Assembly (NCBI GenBank): GCA_019055375.1
Contig: JAHQIW010006092.1
Coordinates: 248,001 to 312,000, forward strand
DNA from: Parelaphostrongylus tenuis
Taxonomy: Eukaryota > Nematoda > Chromadorea > Rhabditida > Metastrongylidae
Length of the DNA stretch: 64,000 nt
Reading direction: 5' to 3'
In this document: positions 38,301 through 51,200 of the stretch, one piece after another
Numbering within the stretch: the stretch's first letter is position 1
How the letters are laid out: each line of letters begins with the position of its first letter
Notes under the pieces: model-generated
Seen by the model: only the letters and a program-made list of their open reading frames with translations
The model's database searches: none
What the model was told of the DNA's origin: nothing
Made by a program: the position numbers and the translations under genes

Positions 38301-41300
38301 CTCCTTGGAGCGCTGAAAGTCAAAAGAAGGTAGAATTGCGCACTCGAAAGGGTGAGATTTTACGATATTGGCCCCAAGTCACTGCGCTTTTTGCAACATC
38401 GCGATTAACTGTGAAACGTAATCTTTTTTGACTACTACAGTACAACAAGGACTTATTTTAAACAATAAAGTTGGTATGGGAATAGTCGAGACTTAAGCTA
38501 TCGACCAGTTTTCAAAAGTCTAGCTTAAAAGCTTTGTTCAGCGAGAAATACTTGAATGTGAGAGATAATTTTATTTTTATTGATAGAGCGCATCAACGAA
38601 GCCATTCTGACAATAAAGTGTGCCTTCGAAATTGACTAAATTTCAGCTATCAAGCAATTCTTAGGCCTCTCAAAACTATCAGAAAAAGCGTTTTTTCCAA
38701 GAGGTCGAATTAGAATGCGGACATCGTAGGTGATCGAAATTTCTAAAATCTAAAATTTTTCAAACTGTTACACCGCTACAAGAAGTTCTTTCTGAAAACA
38801 AAGTACACTACTAAAATCAATAAGATTTGCCCTACCTAATGATCATAAATTCCCTACGAAAAATTGTTTCTTCGGCGAGAATTGCTTGAATGTGAGGCAA
38901 AACCTTATGTGGACTGTTATAGCGCAAAAAACAGGCCTTAAAAAATAGAATACGTCGTTTAGATTCACCTGATTTTAGTTATCGAATAGGTGCCAAGAAG
39001 TCATGTCAAAATAAAAAATACGTTTTTATCAAGAGTCTCAAACAGGGTGGACATCACGGGAATGAACCGCTATACCTCAATCTCTTCGCATGCCATAGCT
39101 ACGAGTAAAGAATTTGAACGAAATTACGCATTGATATGAGGAATGGGAATCTGGAGTGAAAGTAACATAAAAAAAAATGCTGAGAATAATCGATGAAGCG
39201 AGATCTCACGCCATAAGCGACACTATTTATGACGAACTATTCATTGTTTTCGAAATTTCAGCTAATTTCGTGACTTTTATGTAGTTTAGGCATCAAAGTA
39301 TATGAAAAAAACCGAAAGAAATAATAGATAAGTTTGACTGAATTGTAGGTAAGCGTAAATAAAATATCATAGAAATATCTGATGAAGGTCTTAAATATAG
39401 TTCAAACACTTCGCTTTTTTCCCTCTTAAAATGCGTATTATTTTTGGAGCAGTTACGTTGTTTCTAATAAAAATAACCTTATTGAAGTCTGTTCTGTTAT
39501 ATCTGATCATTCCTTGACACAGTAACTCCTTTGTTGACGAAAAAGTCAAAAATTCATTAGAAAACTACTATTAGCTCTGGAGCAGGCGCCGGCAGCCTCT
39601 CTTCGTAGCCGTCGGAGCCGCCCGCTAGTCGAAAATGGAGCCGTCCTTAAAAGGATATCAAGACGAAATTTTCCCTGCTTTTGAAATTCTGACTCGTCAT
39701 CTATTATGGGCCACTTTGAAATTCTGAATTCGTTATCCATTTGTAAGAAAATTTGTTGAAGCGTGACTGTGTCATTTTAGGGAAATCTTCTGGATTCACG
39801 TCATGCAAATAGTGTGGTTCCAATTTTGATGCTTATCTTTCGTAGCTTCAGCAAACAATCAAAAGTCATTGCTAGTTCTCAGTTCTCGCAGTCATTCGCG
39901 ACGTTTTCATCTCAGGTCCGTCTAGATGTTTATAATCAAAGGTTTAGGATAGGAAATGCACGTGGCTTCGAAATTACAAATATGGTTTCAAGATATTATG
40001 TAAAACGGTAACTGGAAAGGTTTTTATACCACAAGGGTGTCACTAGGAATAGTAGGGAGATGAACACCTGCTCTACAGCCGAAAGCACTCTAGGCGCATC
40101 ATGTTCTTCTTCCAAGATCTTCTTGAGGGAGACAGGTGATGTGAGTGTTTTTCTGCTATGCTTGACATTTGGAGATAAGTCGCTACTTACTCTTCTCCGT
40201 CTTTTGTCGTTAGGACACACTTGTCTCTTTTCATTTACTAATTCATTCGTCTAATATGGAATCTCGAAAGCAACACCATTGTGAGTTGATTCAGTAATGC
40301 TTATCAATGCTTATCACTAGCTTGAAACAATGTAAAAACCAATAACACAAACCTTTTTCGAGAGCAAGCAAAGGTTTTTCCCTTCCTCGCCTAAGGGGCT
40401 TTCATCATCCAAACGTTACAAAAGATGCCGCACACATACTCAGAAGCACCTGCCCTCATGAATATGTTTAATTATGCTTAAAAAGTAGATATCAGACCTT
40501 CATGATGAGCGAGCCATGGCTTAGTGAGCTTAGCTTGAGATCTATATAGTAGATGGTTGGCCAGATTTCATTAATGCACTATATGTTCTAGAGTTTACAA
40601 GCGATGGGATGTAAACGCAAGACAGATGAAACGGTTTGCTTGGAAGTGATTGGTCTTCTCAAACGATGTTTAACTCAGGGAACACCTACTAAGTGAGATT
40701 GACTTTGCTGCTTTATTTTGAACATATACAAATTGCACCCAATACAGGACGGCTGTATATCTTGGTTTTGCCGAAGAGGGCAAGAGAAACTCTGCGATGG
40801 CTGGTCAATGCTTAGATCTCTTGATTTCTCATGCATCTAAAGGTTGGAGTTTTTTTATCACTATGAACCACTCTTTCATATGATATAGAGAAAACAAGTT
40901 AGATTTTGCGCTTTTGCGTTGTTATAATTACATACATCCGAATTTCCTCAGTAATCTGCTAAATCTTATATCATAACAACTCATAGGTTCTTCAAATACG
41001 AGAGAATGTACAGAAAACCATAGGAGTCTTTGTTCATTTGGTTTTGAGATTTCTCAAAGCACATAGCGCAATGACTAATCTTTTATCTACTGATCATTGA
41101 TTAGTTCAAAAAAAGGATATGAGGAATGCGATGGAATCACTTAGAGGAGCATTAAACCTGATTCATGGGGTAAAGTGAGTTATCCAGTTATTTGCCGTCT
41201 TCGAGACCAATGAGTCGCGTGGCATGAATTCATCCATCATCCTTCTTCCTCATTCTAAATAGCTTTCTGACATTCGTGCTGGATAGTAGTGGGTTACACT

Positions 41301-42165
41301 TCAATCTGAGAAACGATTCTGATGCAAGAATTTCAGCATTAAATTTAGTCTCAGCGTTTTACTCGTATATTATAATCAAGTAAAATGCTCTAGTAAGACG
41401 TTTTTTTATTTTTGGATGTAGGTACTTGTGTACGTATTCATAGAACTGGTCTTAAATAATCTAAAATGGTGAAATGAGAAACTTGGGTATTGTGCCATTG
41501 TCTATTTTTCTTGTAGAGGCAAATTTTACAAAAATTAAATTTAGCTCCTGAATGGAAAGCGGAAACAATGTGCATGATGGCTGGTGGTGTGGTAACATTG
41601 GTGGAGCCTCTACCGCATCTGGTCCAGGTTTGAGATTTCTAGATACTAAGAGAATGGATAACCTTTATATACTATTTGTAGAGTCTCGTTCTCCTTGCAC
41701 GGTCCATAATGTGGTCAAGAGACACACCCATTTATCTCAGTCTGTTTGTGTCCATCTCTTACAACCTTTCATCACCACGTTTTTCCATTACTTGACCTTT
41801 TCTGTTTTCTTGCGATCAATTTAAAAAATATCTTCGATAAGAGACAACATTTTCTTCGGGATGGCGTGATGGATAGTAATGCGCGCAGTCAGGTGAAAGC
41901 AAGGTGTTGTCCTTTTTCAAGCGCCATCCAACAAACCGCACACATGAGAGCACTTTAGCTTGGCATATTCAAGATCGCATGGAGATCGCCTCGACAGTAA
42001 TTTCATCGTATTGTGAAGAAAACGAAAAACCAAGCAGCATTTGGTACAGCACGCGAAGTGTCTGAAGACTTTTGTGGAGGATGAATGCGAGGAAAGGAAT
42101 CGAGTGCAAGAATGCTGCGATCTGCACAGCATATGTGATGTCAAACAAGATAATATAAGGTGAAG

Positions 42166-42204
<39 letters not shown>

Positions 42205-45200
42205 GGCAGCCGTATCGAAAGTGATGCATGAAATTTCTCCCGGTGTGATACCATCCCGCTTCTCAGCTCCACAGCATGACTTTAGTGAGAGAGCTTTGCT
42301 TATGAAATACTGTGGCTTGTCATTGATTAAGTGCTTTTCCTGGAGTATCGAATTTGATTTGCTGTGGAGTTCTCAGGTCCTCCTCACCACTAGATTTGTT
42401 AAACGTTGTTTTTGGAGAGAATTTCGTCTTATTTATACTAGATTGCTGCCTGGACTAAAGTATTGTGTTAGATTGCTTCTATCTGAGTTTTTTGATTGAA
42501 ACGTTTAGCTTTTCAGTTTAGTGGACCCTATCTGGTCTCTGTGCTGTATACCGGCATTCACGAATATTGTTGCGATATTTTCTCCCTTTTGCCCGACCCT
42601 CAATCACATATTCACTGTGCGAATCCCAACACTTTTTGCATTCGATTCTTTTCTTCACATTCATCGTTCGTACAGATTTTCCAGTCTTCCATGTGTTGCT
42701 TCGATAACTGCTTGAGAATTTCGTCTTCTTCACGAAGTTGTAGAGCGCTGATCGAGGCGATTCTCCATGCACTCCTGGAAGTAGCCGAGCTAGGGCGTTC
42801 GTCGATTGATCGAAAGAGGTTGTTGGGAGTAGGGATGGAACCAGTGCCTTGCTTGTCACATTGTTTCCTGATATGCCGCATCACTCAGCACTGCGCAATC
42901 CGCCACCTTTGTTGAATTGAATCATAAGGGAGTTATTTCAGGCAATTCATTGTCTTCTAAGTGAAGTCGTTATCGCCGATGTCGCACCAACTCAGACACA
43001 AATTGGGGCCAATGTACAGAAGAACGCTAATGACCTCATAGACTCATGGGTCTTGAAGGCAAGCAACGAAGATGTTCACGATTTAGGTAATGTCGAGGGT
43101 TTTTGGTGTTTTAGTCATTCACATTTCTCATTCCAAGACCTCATCGTCCTTTTTTATTATTAAATACTTTTTGCTTTGCAAATGATAGCTGATAGAAAGC
43201 CATTTAACTAAACAAAAAGTTAGCCGTGTTATTTTTGAGAGGAGAAGATTTACATAATATCGACAACTATTGTTCAATTCTACAGAGTGTGTGAATACAT
43301 CATCTCTTCTCTTTCGGAAAATTAGATACTAAGCGTATTAATAGAAATGTAGTTAGTTATCTGACGCACTAATGAGGAAATAAATCTAGTCCCATATTTC
43401 GTAGTGGGGAAGAAACTTTACAACCCTGTCAATCTTCTCTGTCGAAGATCATTGACGCTTTTTAGCAAACTATGTTGTAAAATTGCGTGATTCGTTATGA
43501 GCAGATAGGAGCTTGTTAACAATCGAATTCATCCAGTTCAATACAACACAATAACAGCGACTGACGTTCCTGCGCTGTTGTCTTTTTCGGAGCCTGGAAG
43601 ACTCAAACTGGCTTGCAGTTAACTTTTAAAGCATTTTTAAAGTTATTGGCTGGTGTTTTCTTTTCTTCACAGGCATAGACTGGTCTGTACGTTTCGCCAA
43701 AGTATTTGTCTCTGCACACTTTAGAAAAGATTAGGTAAACTGTACGTGAACTCAACAATCACTCATGCTGATCTCATGCTGCGAAATTGTAGCTCCTAAC
43801 GATAGGTTTAGAGGAAAGACCACTCTCCCCAAATAGAAACTCCAGCGAAAACAAAGTTCCGCTTACCCTTCTCTTCAGTTCGAGCGGAATAAGGGAGTTA
43901 TAAAACGATTGTAACCGCTTGTATAGTCGTTTATTTAATACGAAAAATTCTAAAAAAAGGAACGACAGATACGGTTAATGTATGAGTTCGGATACAGTTT
44001 ACCTAATCTCTTGTAAAACATGCGTCGACGAAAAAATTGACGGAATGGATAGACACCCCTGTGTCCGTATAAAAAATATCTGGTCGTAAGCTTCAAACCA
44101 GACCAAATATCTGACCAGATGGGCTTGAAGCATAAACATGAATTGAAAAAATTTTGAACTTTTCGAAATAATAGTTGAAATTGTCGGCGGGCAGTGCGAT
44201 TCGCTTAATCGTTACTTCGTATGTTGTGCGACATGTTTTCGAGTGTTATGGGGAGAGTCGGTATTTTTCAATTTCATACGTTATAGTTCGATGCTCTCTA
44301 GATGGAGGAGAGCTTTGTGTAATGGCTACCTCAGAAAAAAAGATGTTTTATAGCATCTTCCTGATCTCCAAAAAAAGTTGAATTAATGTTTCGCCACAAG
44401 TTTGACTTCAACATCTGCTCCCAAGCTTTCTGTACTCTTTCAAACATTACTTGTAACGCTGTTGGCCTTAATACAGAATTCATTTCTCGTAACGGTTCAC
44501 TGTGCGATTTGGAAAACATCGTTTTGCTGTGAAAAGCAAACATACTGAATCCAAATACATATCAAAACACGATACGGCACATTTATTCCCTTAATCGAAT
44601 TGTAAATTTGCTTGAGATATATCGAAATTGTTTCTAAAGGTGGCGCAAGTTCGTAAACAGGTTTGGAAACTGCCAGAATGGTGAATTTACTACACTTGAC
44701 CTCTTTATATTGTGACTGCAGATGGCCAGCGAGCTGTTTCGGATAATCATCGTCTTTCGGGCTTATATCCTACCTCCCAATCCTTGCCCCTTAGTAAACG
44801 ATCGAAGTAACTTGGGAGCCATTATTGTATAGATAGCTTTGAAATCAAAGACACTTCAGATATCTTGTCGTCTTCCCAAAGGAAAATGTTACCTTAAGTT
44901 GTTTCAATTTTTTGTCAGTTTAGCTATCGATAAATTATCGGAATGGAATCCAGCAACTGCTCGTGGTTGTGCGAATTTGCTGTTCGCTCGTATGATGTTA
45001 AATGTGTATGATGTACTTATCGAACATGAGTGGAGCAGGTTTTATGAAAGTCAAAGGTATAGTTTACTACAGTGAATTTTGCTGAGTTTGATTCAATAGT
45101 CTTGACATATTCTACTATATTGTAGCCCTTTGAGTGATCTGATCGTTGTCTTGTTCCATCGATAAGTAACAGAATTGTTGCAAAAGATTACTTATTCTTT

Positions 45201-48200
45201 TGCGCTTTTGCTATATTCTAAGCTGCCTGGACTATCTATACCGAAATCAAATAAATGTAGGCTACGTATTACTTTGGGTTTTATTAGGTCTCCAAATTTC
45301 CGAACTTTATCCAAAAATTCAGAAATTTATTTTTCCAAGTAAACGAAAGTATCAAATAACATTAATTGAAGTATTCTCTGTCTGCCTGGATGCAATTCTG
45401 CCAACGATCCGGCAATAAATCAATTCCGCGCTCATATTGTATTTTTGTCACACCGAGACCAAATCGATTGGCGCCAAAAGCAAAATGTTGATCATTTTCC
45501 GGAACCGAAATGGGCCGATCCATTGGGACTTGTCGCAAGCTGGTCAGACCATCAACGATGAGCGATATTGTCAGCAACTGGACCGTTGCAACCAAGTAAT
45601 TCTACGTCACCGCCGTCGCTAAGTCATTTTGCTTCAAGCAATGCAAAGCCACCACGTTGCCATGAAGGCAAGGAAGAAGTTGACCAATGTGGGCCGATAT
45701 GGGCTGGGAGCACTTGGATCATCTGCTGTAATCGCCAGATCTGTCTCCGTCCGCTTTCCATATCTTCAGATTATTGGAGCACTGGTTGGACAGGAAAAAG
45801 TTTTGAGACATCAATCATTTGCGTCGAGAATTGACTGGTAGGTTTGCATCGAAGAATAGTGATTTTTATGAGCGCGGAATTGATTTGTTGCCGGAGCATT
45901 GGCAGAATTGCATCCAGGCAGACGGAGAATACTTCAATTAATGTTATTTGATACTTTCGATTACTTGGATAAATAAATTTTTGGATCAGATCAAGTTGGG
46001 AAACTTAGTCGGAGACCTAATATTTAGATTAGCAGCAAAGATCAAAATTGATTTCTTTTGCATGTTCAATGAGCTAGGCACTCGAAAGTGAAAACAGTTT
46101 TGCTCTATGGAAGCTTTATTTTTGAATGCTCATGGTTGAGTATCACCAGTCCATCTTAGATTAACCACACATAATGCGAAATCACCATTAAATCTTCCGT
46201 ATAACAAATTAGCCATTCATCTTAACGCGTAATGGTCGCAGTGAAGTGAATCCGTTTTAGGTCAAGCATTTCATTTGTTTCCTTCTTCACTGAATAAGGT
46301 AGTGAACATAAAGATTTTTTTTCTCCAGTCACTTAATTCATTCGGACCACACACTTTTTACTGTCTTGTCCAATTCGGATACAAGCAAATGTTGCTCACT
46401 ACAGAAAAGAACCATTTTGAATATCGAAGAAGTGATTTCACGACAACTAAACGTATTGAAAGGTGTTGACAAGAAAGAGTTGTAGAAACGGCTTTGCTCT
46501 ATCGTTGTGTGTTTAAATGATATGTACACTATTACATATCATGGTTACTACGGCTCAAAATAAAGACACATTTCCATCAGCATTCAGAAAGTTTTTGAGA
46601 GCACGTTTTAAGTCTTATTCGGTGCTCTTCATATGCGCACGTTCCGTAGAGTAGTCATGCCTCATCATAGCGATTGGAATGAAATGATAGTTAATTATTA
46701 GTCAAATACCGGTCAGTTAGCTTTTCGAAGTTTTTTGTAAATTATCAGGCGCTCAGAACGCCTCTTTCGCCCTCCCTACTTACGTTTTTGACTTGCTTTC
46801 GATAATCTATTGAGTGAATGTATAGTGCGTTAGAAAAAACTGTGGAACCCACTGAACTTAAGGTGCGCAGTATACTGCGCGCACCCTTCGAAGAGTTAAT
46901 AGTACAATTGCGAACATTCTTTCTGTGTCCTGATCACATGATTTCAAGTATTTCACCTTTAATAAAATTTTCAAAATGCTTTTACTCTGTATTTTTTGTT
47001 TTGTTTGTTTGTGGAAATTGTTTTTCAATAATACAGTGCAACGAATGTTGATCGTATGACTGCTTTATTGGGACGAAGAAAAGAATTGGATGAAGTGCTG
47101 CAAGAGAAATATCTGCGAAGAAAGGAAAGTAAAGGTAACTAATTTGTAAAATTGATGTTTTCAAAATAAGGAGCGCATACGCTATGAATAACTTTCCGTC
47201 TTTATTTTGTGCTTCATGCTTTCTTGGATTGTGTTCACAGTCAGGTTACTCTAAGTTTTAGCTTCATCATAGCTATCTCTATTTTAGCTGGAACAACCGA
47301 AGGAGGACCAAGTGTGGAGTTGAAACAGGCTGACATTCTTATAAATTGCTGTTCATTAACTCAGATTTTTGAAACTATTTTACCTCCGTGAGTTATTGTT
47401 CGTGCTCCGTTCACCAAAGAAATGAGTGGTAGTCGAAAATCTTGTTTCAATGGAATAAGTTTTAGAGAGTCATCTTCGATCGAAGTGTTGAACGAGTTAC
47501 GTTCGGAGCTGCTAGACTGGGCAATTGACCGTATACTCTCTTTGTCGAAGTCTTTATTTGATGGTTTCCATCCACTTCATTCCATTTTTTGTGGGACGAA
47601 CGCGCTGATCTCTTCGGCAGGGTTGGTGAGCACATTATTACGGCTCTGAAAACAAGAATAAACGTTTGTTAGTACTATTGCTGAAAGCAAGCTGTTTCTC
47701 GGATTCTAAACACTAGGATATCTGAAACTTTATATTCGTCGTGAATGCATGTTGGATCAGAATGCGACATTTTCCTCTGTTCACATGAAAAATGTTGGCT
47801 TAGTGGTATCAAAGTTATATCGAATGTTCTCAGTAATATCCACTCTTTTGCAATTTTTGGGTTATTTGAGTTAGAAATACACTTTGGAATGTGTTATGAG
47901 TCCTTATGATTCTAGGTTCCTTCTTGATTATTACACTAATACGAATTGTGTGGAATGGCTTGAGTCTCGTGAGCTTGCTAGTACGAGCAAAACAAAGGTA
48001 TGTAATTTATGATTTAAAGTTAAAATAATATGAAGTAGAGTATTGGTATATTCCGAGATAATATTTGGAATATGAAGTAGTTATCGCTTCATTGGAATTA
48101 TAGGATGGTGTGTTCAATCTAATTCTATACCGCACGGTGCAAGCAACATTGTTCTGAAATTTTCGACGTAAAGCCAGGATATAGTTAGGGTCAGAAGAAA

Positions 48201-51200
48201 AGGTTCAAGAAACTCTAGATATCAGGATGGCCTTGTTGTGGGTGAACGCATATGGCGCAGTGATTAGAGGTGCTCTGCGACATTTATAATAGATCAATTG
48301 ATGGTTGATAGTCGATGCTGCACTAAAGGCTCACCAAACCTTTCATCCCACTTGTGTCGGTAATTTGGTACCAGACTTGTCTGGGACGATGGCAGCATTG
48401 ACTTAGTACATCGGTAGGAGTGAAGGCCAGTTATGCATCCAGTCATCGCAAATAGTGCTAATGAGGTCCAGTGCATGGTGCATCCCTTACGGATTGATCA
48501 ACACAGGAAGCTTTGTCCTTTTTATTACGGAACTCCAAAACTTCATTCGAAATCCGACGGAATGCTGAAACCACATTATTTAACCCTTTGGATACCGTTT
48601 GTATCATTCTTGAAACGCTCCCGGCTGCGCCGTGTCTGGTCTTATTGCGGCATAGAGTAAGAGCTGCACGTTTTGTACAAATCTGATAGTTATTTGATGA
48701 TTATTTGATTATTCTTATTCTCACTCTAGATATGTGACTAATCTCATAACATCCACAATTAGCAGTTTCGAACTACTCTCCAAGGAATTAATGTTTATTT
48801 TTGACGTACAGTTTTCATAATGTCTTACAACAATGCCTACAAATACTAAAGGAAATGTATTTATAATATGCAATCGCATCATAGAGTATTATTTTCCGCG
48901 CTGTGTGCAGTGTAATTTTTGAAAAACAAATAACTGTTCTGTTGTTTTTGGAGAGCACCTGTTGAAGAATTACGATGAAAATCTAATTTTCGTTAAAACT
49001 AGAAAAGTTTTGTCGTGCGAGCGCGTCCTTCCAGACCAGCGAGCGCGCGGTGCGTCAGGTGAAAATTGGTCGTGGTGCCACAAAATTAACTTTTTCTTTT
49101 GACTATCTATCTTTTATGGCAGAGTAAATTGTGAAATACGACCACAAGAATGCTGAGATACGACAAAAGCTTGAAGACTGTGGCGGCTTTGATTGCGATC
49201 ACCGTTTCTGGGGGGGCTCGCATGTTACGCATAGGACAATTGAGGTCCGGGATCTAAGGCACTTCAACTATCTGCAAATTACAGAACACTAGAACTCTTT
49301 CAAATGTTTAAGAATGCCAAGTGCTATGCAAAACGTCAACAGAACCTCAAACTGATACTCAAAATTTTTAGTATTTTTACTGCATTTTTCGCAGTGTTAT
49401 GATGTTTCGTATATACCTAAGAATATTGAGTGGTGTGCAAAAGCAAGGCCTCAGGCAAGAATCGAACCCGCATTCCATCCATACTGGGACGCGTGCTACT
49501 ACAAACATCATAATGCTGCGATAAATGCAGTAAAATACTAGAAATTTCGAGTATTACTTACTACAATGGCTGTCAGCTCAACTGGTTATATAAAGCGAAA
49601 TCGCATACCCGACCAAACTTGTTAAATGTTGGTGGCTAATAGCCAACATAGAGACGTTGAAGAGTGAGTGATGGCGCGAATGTGCCTTGGTGGTGTAGTG
49701 GTAGAGCACGCGTACCCGGATAGGATGAAACGCGGGTTCGATTCCCGCCTGAGGCCGTGTTTTTGCTCACCACTCAATTCTCTTAGGTATATACGATACC
49801 CCAAACTTCAGGCGTGGTTTGAAACCGTGTTTCACCATGTCACAGAACGAGAGATAGCAGAGCAAGCACGCAAGCAGTGTTGTGGTAGCATGCACCCACG
49901 ACGTAGGTGAAGCATGTGTTCAACTCTCGACTGAAGGTTCAAGATATGCGTATCATTCAGCATTCTATGATGTGTAGTTATATCACTAAACACTAATATA
50001 AAAGCGTTTTTTGAAAAATATTGTTAATTATGTTTGGTTAGTGTTCAATGTCGGATATATCCCTTTACGGGCCATACGGTACGTTTTGTACTGAGCCGCG
50101 TGACGTTAAGTCTCACTCAGCCATTGTAATGGCGGCGTCGCGCCTTGTAAGAAAGCCGGCAGACGCCCAGTCATGCACATGCGGATGCTGCCTGCCTGGG
50201 CTGCCACTCAAGCAACGGCGCGACGCCGCCTGCCTATCAGCGGTGGTCCTCAATGGGATATATCATTACAGCTGATGTCTTGGTTTATTTTGCTTTGCTA
50301 ATGATTTTTGGAAAAAGGGTAATGTCGTTGCTTTTAGGCACTGGAGGCATATGCGAATATTTTACTCTATCTATCGACTAAATATCGAAGTCAGCCAATA
50401 AAAGTCATACCTATCTGTAAGAGATTTTGCATAACTCTGTGTAATTGTTTGATATTATCTCAAAGGGCGGATATGATTTATCGATCGAAAATAACTGACA
50501 TTGGAATAACAACGTTTAGGGAAACGATCAGATCTGAATGCAACGTTGACACGAGGTGGCGAGAAAACATTAACCGCTAACGGAAGCCTTGTTCGCCACT
50601 GTCACTTGTTCGTAACAAAACTTCTCCCAGCTATACTAGCAGTTGATCGCAAGGAGGGCGAGGAGCGTAAACGCATCGGTCTGGAATTAGAGCGACAAGC
50701 CAAACTCATATTCAAGGTAACAGAGTGTGTGAAACTTTTCCCAATCTGAGTAGTCATTTCGGCTGCCACTAATGGAAGCAACTGAAGTTATATATGCTTT
50801 TAGTTTCTTCCCTATGTCAAAAAAGTTGTTGTTTGAACTTGCCTTCAAAACATAACCTCAAAGTACAGCGTTTATGGTAGAGTAATCCTCAGGGAATACT
50901 CCGAAACTCTGGCACTTTTTTTGCAAATTTTTTTATAAACTAACCAAGCAATCACTTTTTTCTTGAAAATTACCCTCAGTTAATCAGGGTGGGCGGTGCC
51001 TGTAATAGTTAACTGAGAATGATAGTGCCTTCCTTCTTCTGACCTCTCAGGTGTGTGCTCTCTCGTTACCACAGATCCAACCTCATGCTTGGATAATTGA
51101 ATCTTCGTGTACATAGATACAATTACAACTATATCAACGAAATTACCATAACTAGCATTACGGTAATCATGACTAATGCTCATGAAAATCTTGTCATGTC

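Larger units (their letters stand above)
36266..43086 (+). other. FANCI: FANCI central exons with lysine and SQ cluster
   Basis: Exons: 36266-36448, 36507-36603, 36695-36815, 37319-37382, [37877-38044 candidate], 39781-39915, 40592-40692, 40748-40842, 41105-41169, 41517-41627, 42942-43086. Exon 37319-37382 ends in SQLREQLLQSVK; exon 39781-39915 starts GNLLDSRH and ends with three SQ sites. Exons 40592-43086 follow the human order closely (LKRCLTQG, VEPLPHLVQ, AIHCLLSEV, NANDLIDSWVLK). The 37877-38044 exon has good splice sites and open phase 0 but no counterpart in the human sequence as I recall it. Confidence 0.8.

Noticed and set aside
42496..42915. 139-codon plus-strand frame and overlapping minus-strand frames
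   Set aside because: They coincide with an S-type SINE; similar frames recur in other copies without conserved protein sequence.
49682..49756. A functional tRNA gene
   Set aside because: The anticodon stem has a mismatch, U33 is replaced by C, and the unit is part of a dispersed foldback repeat.
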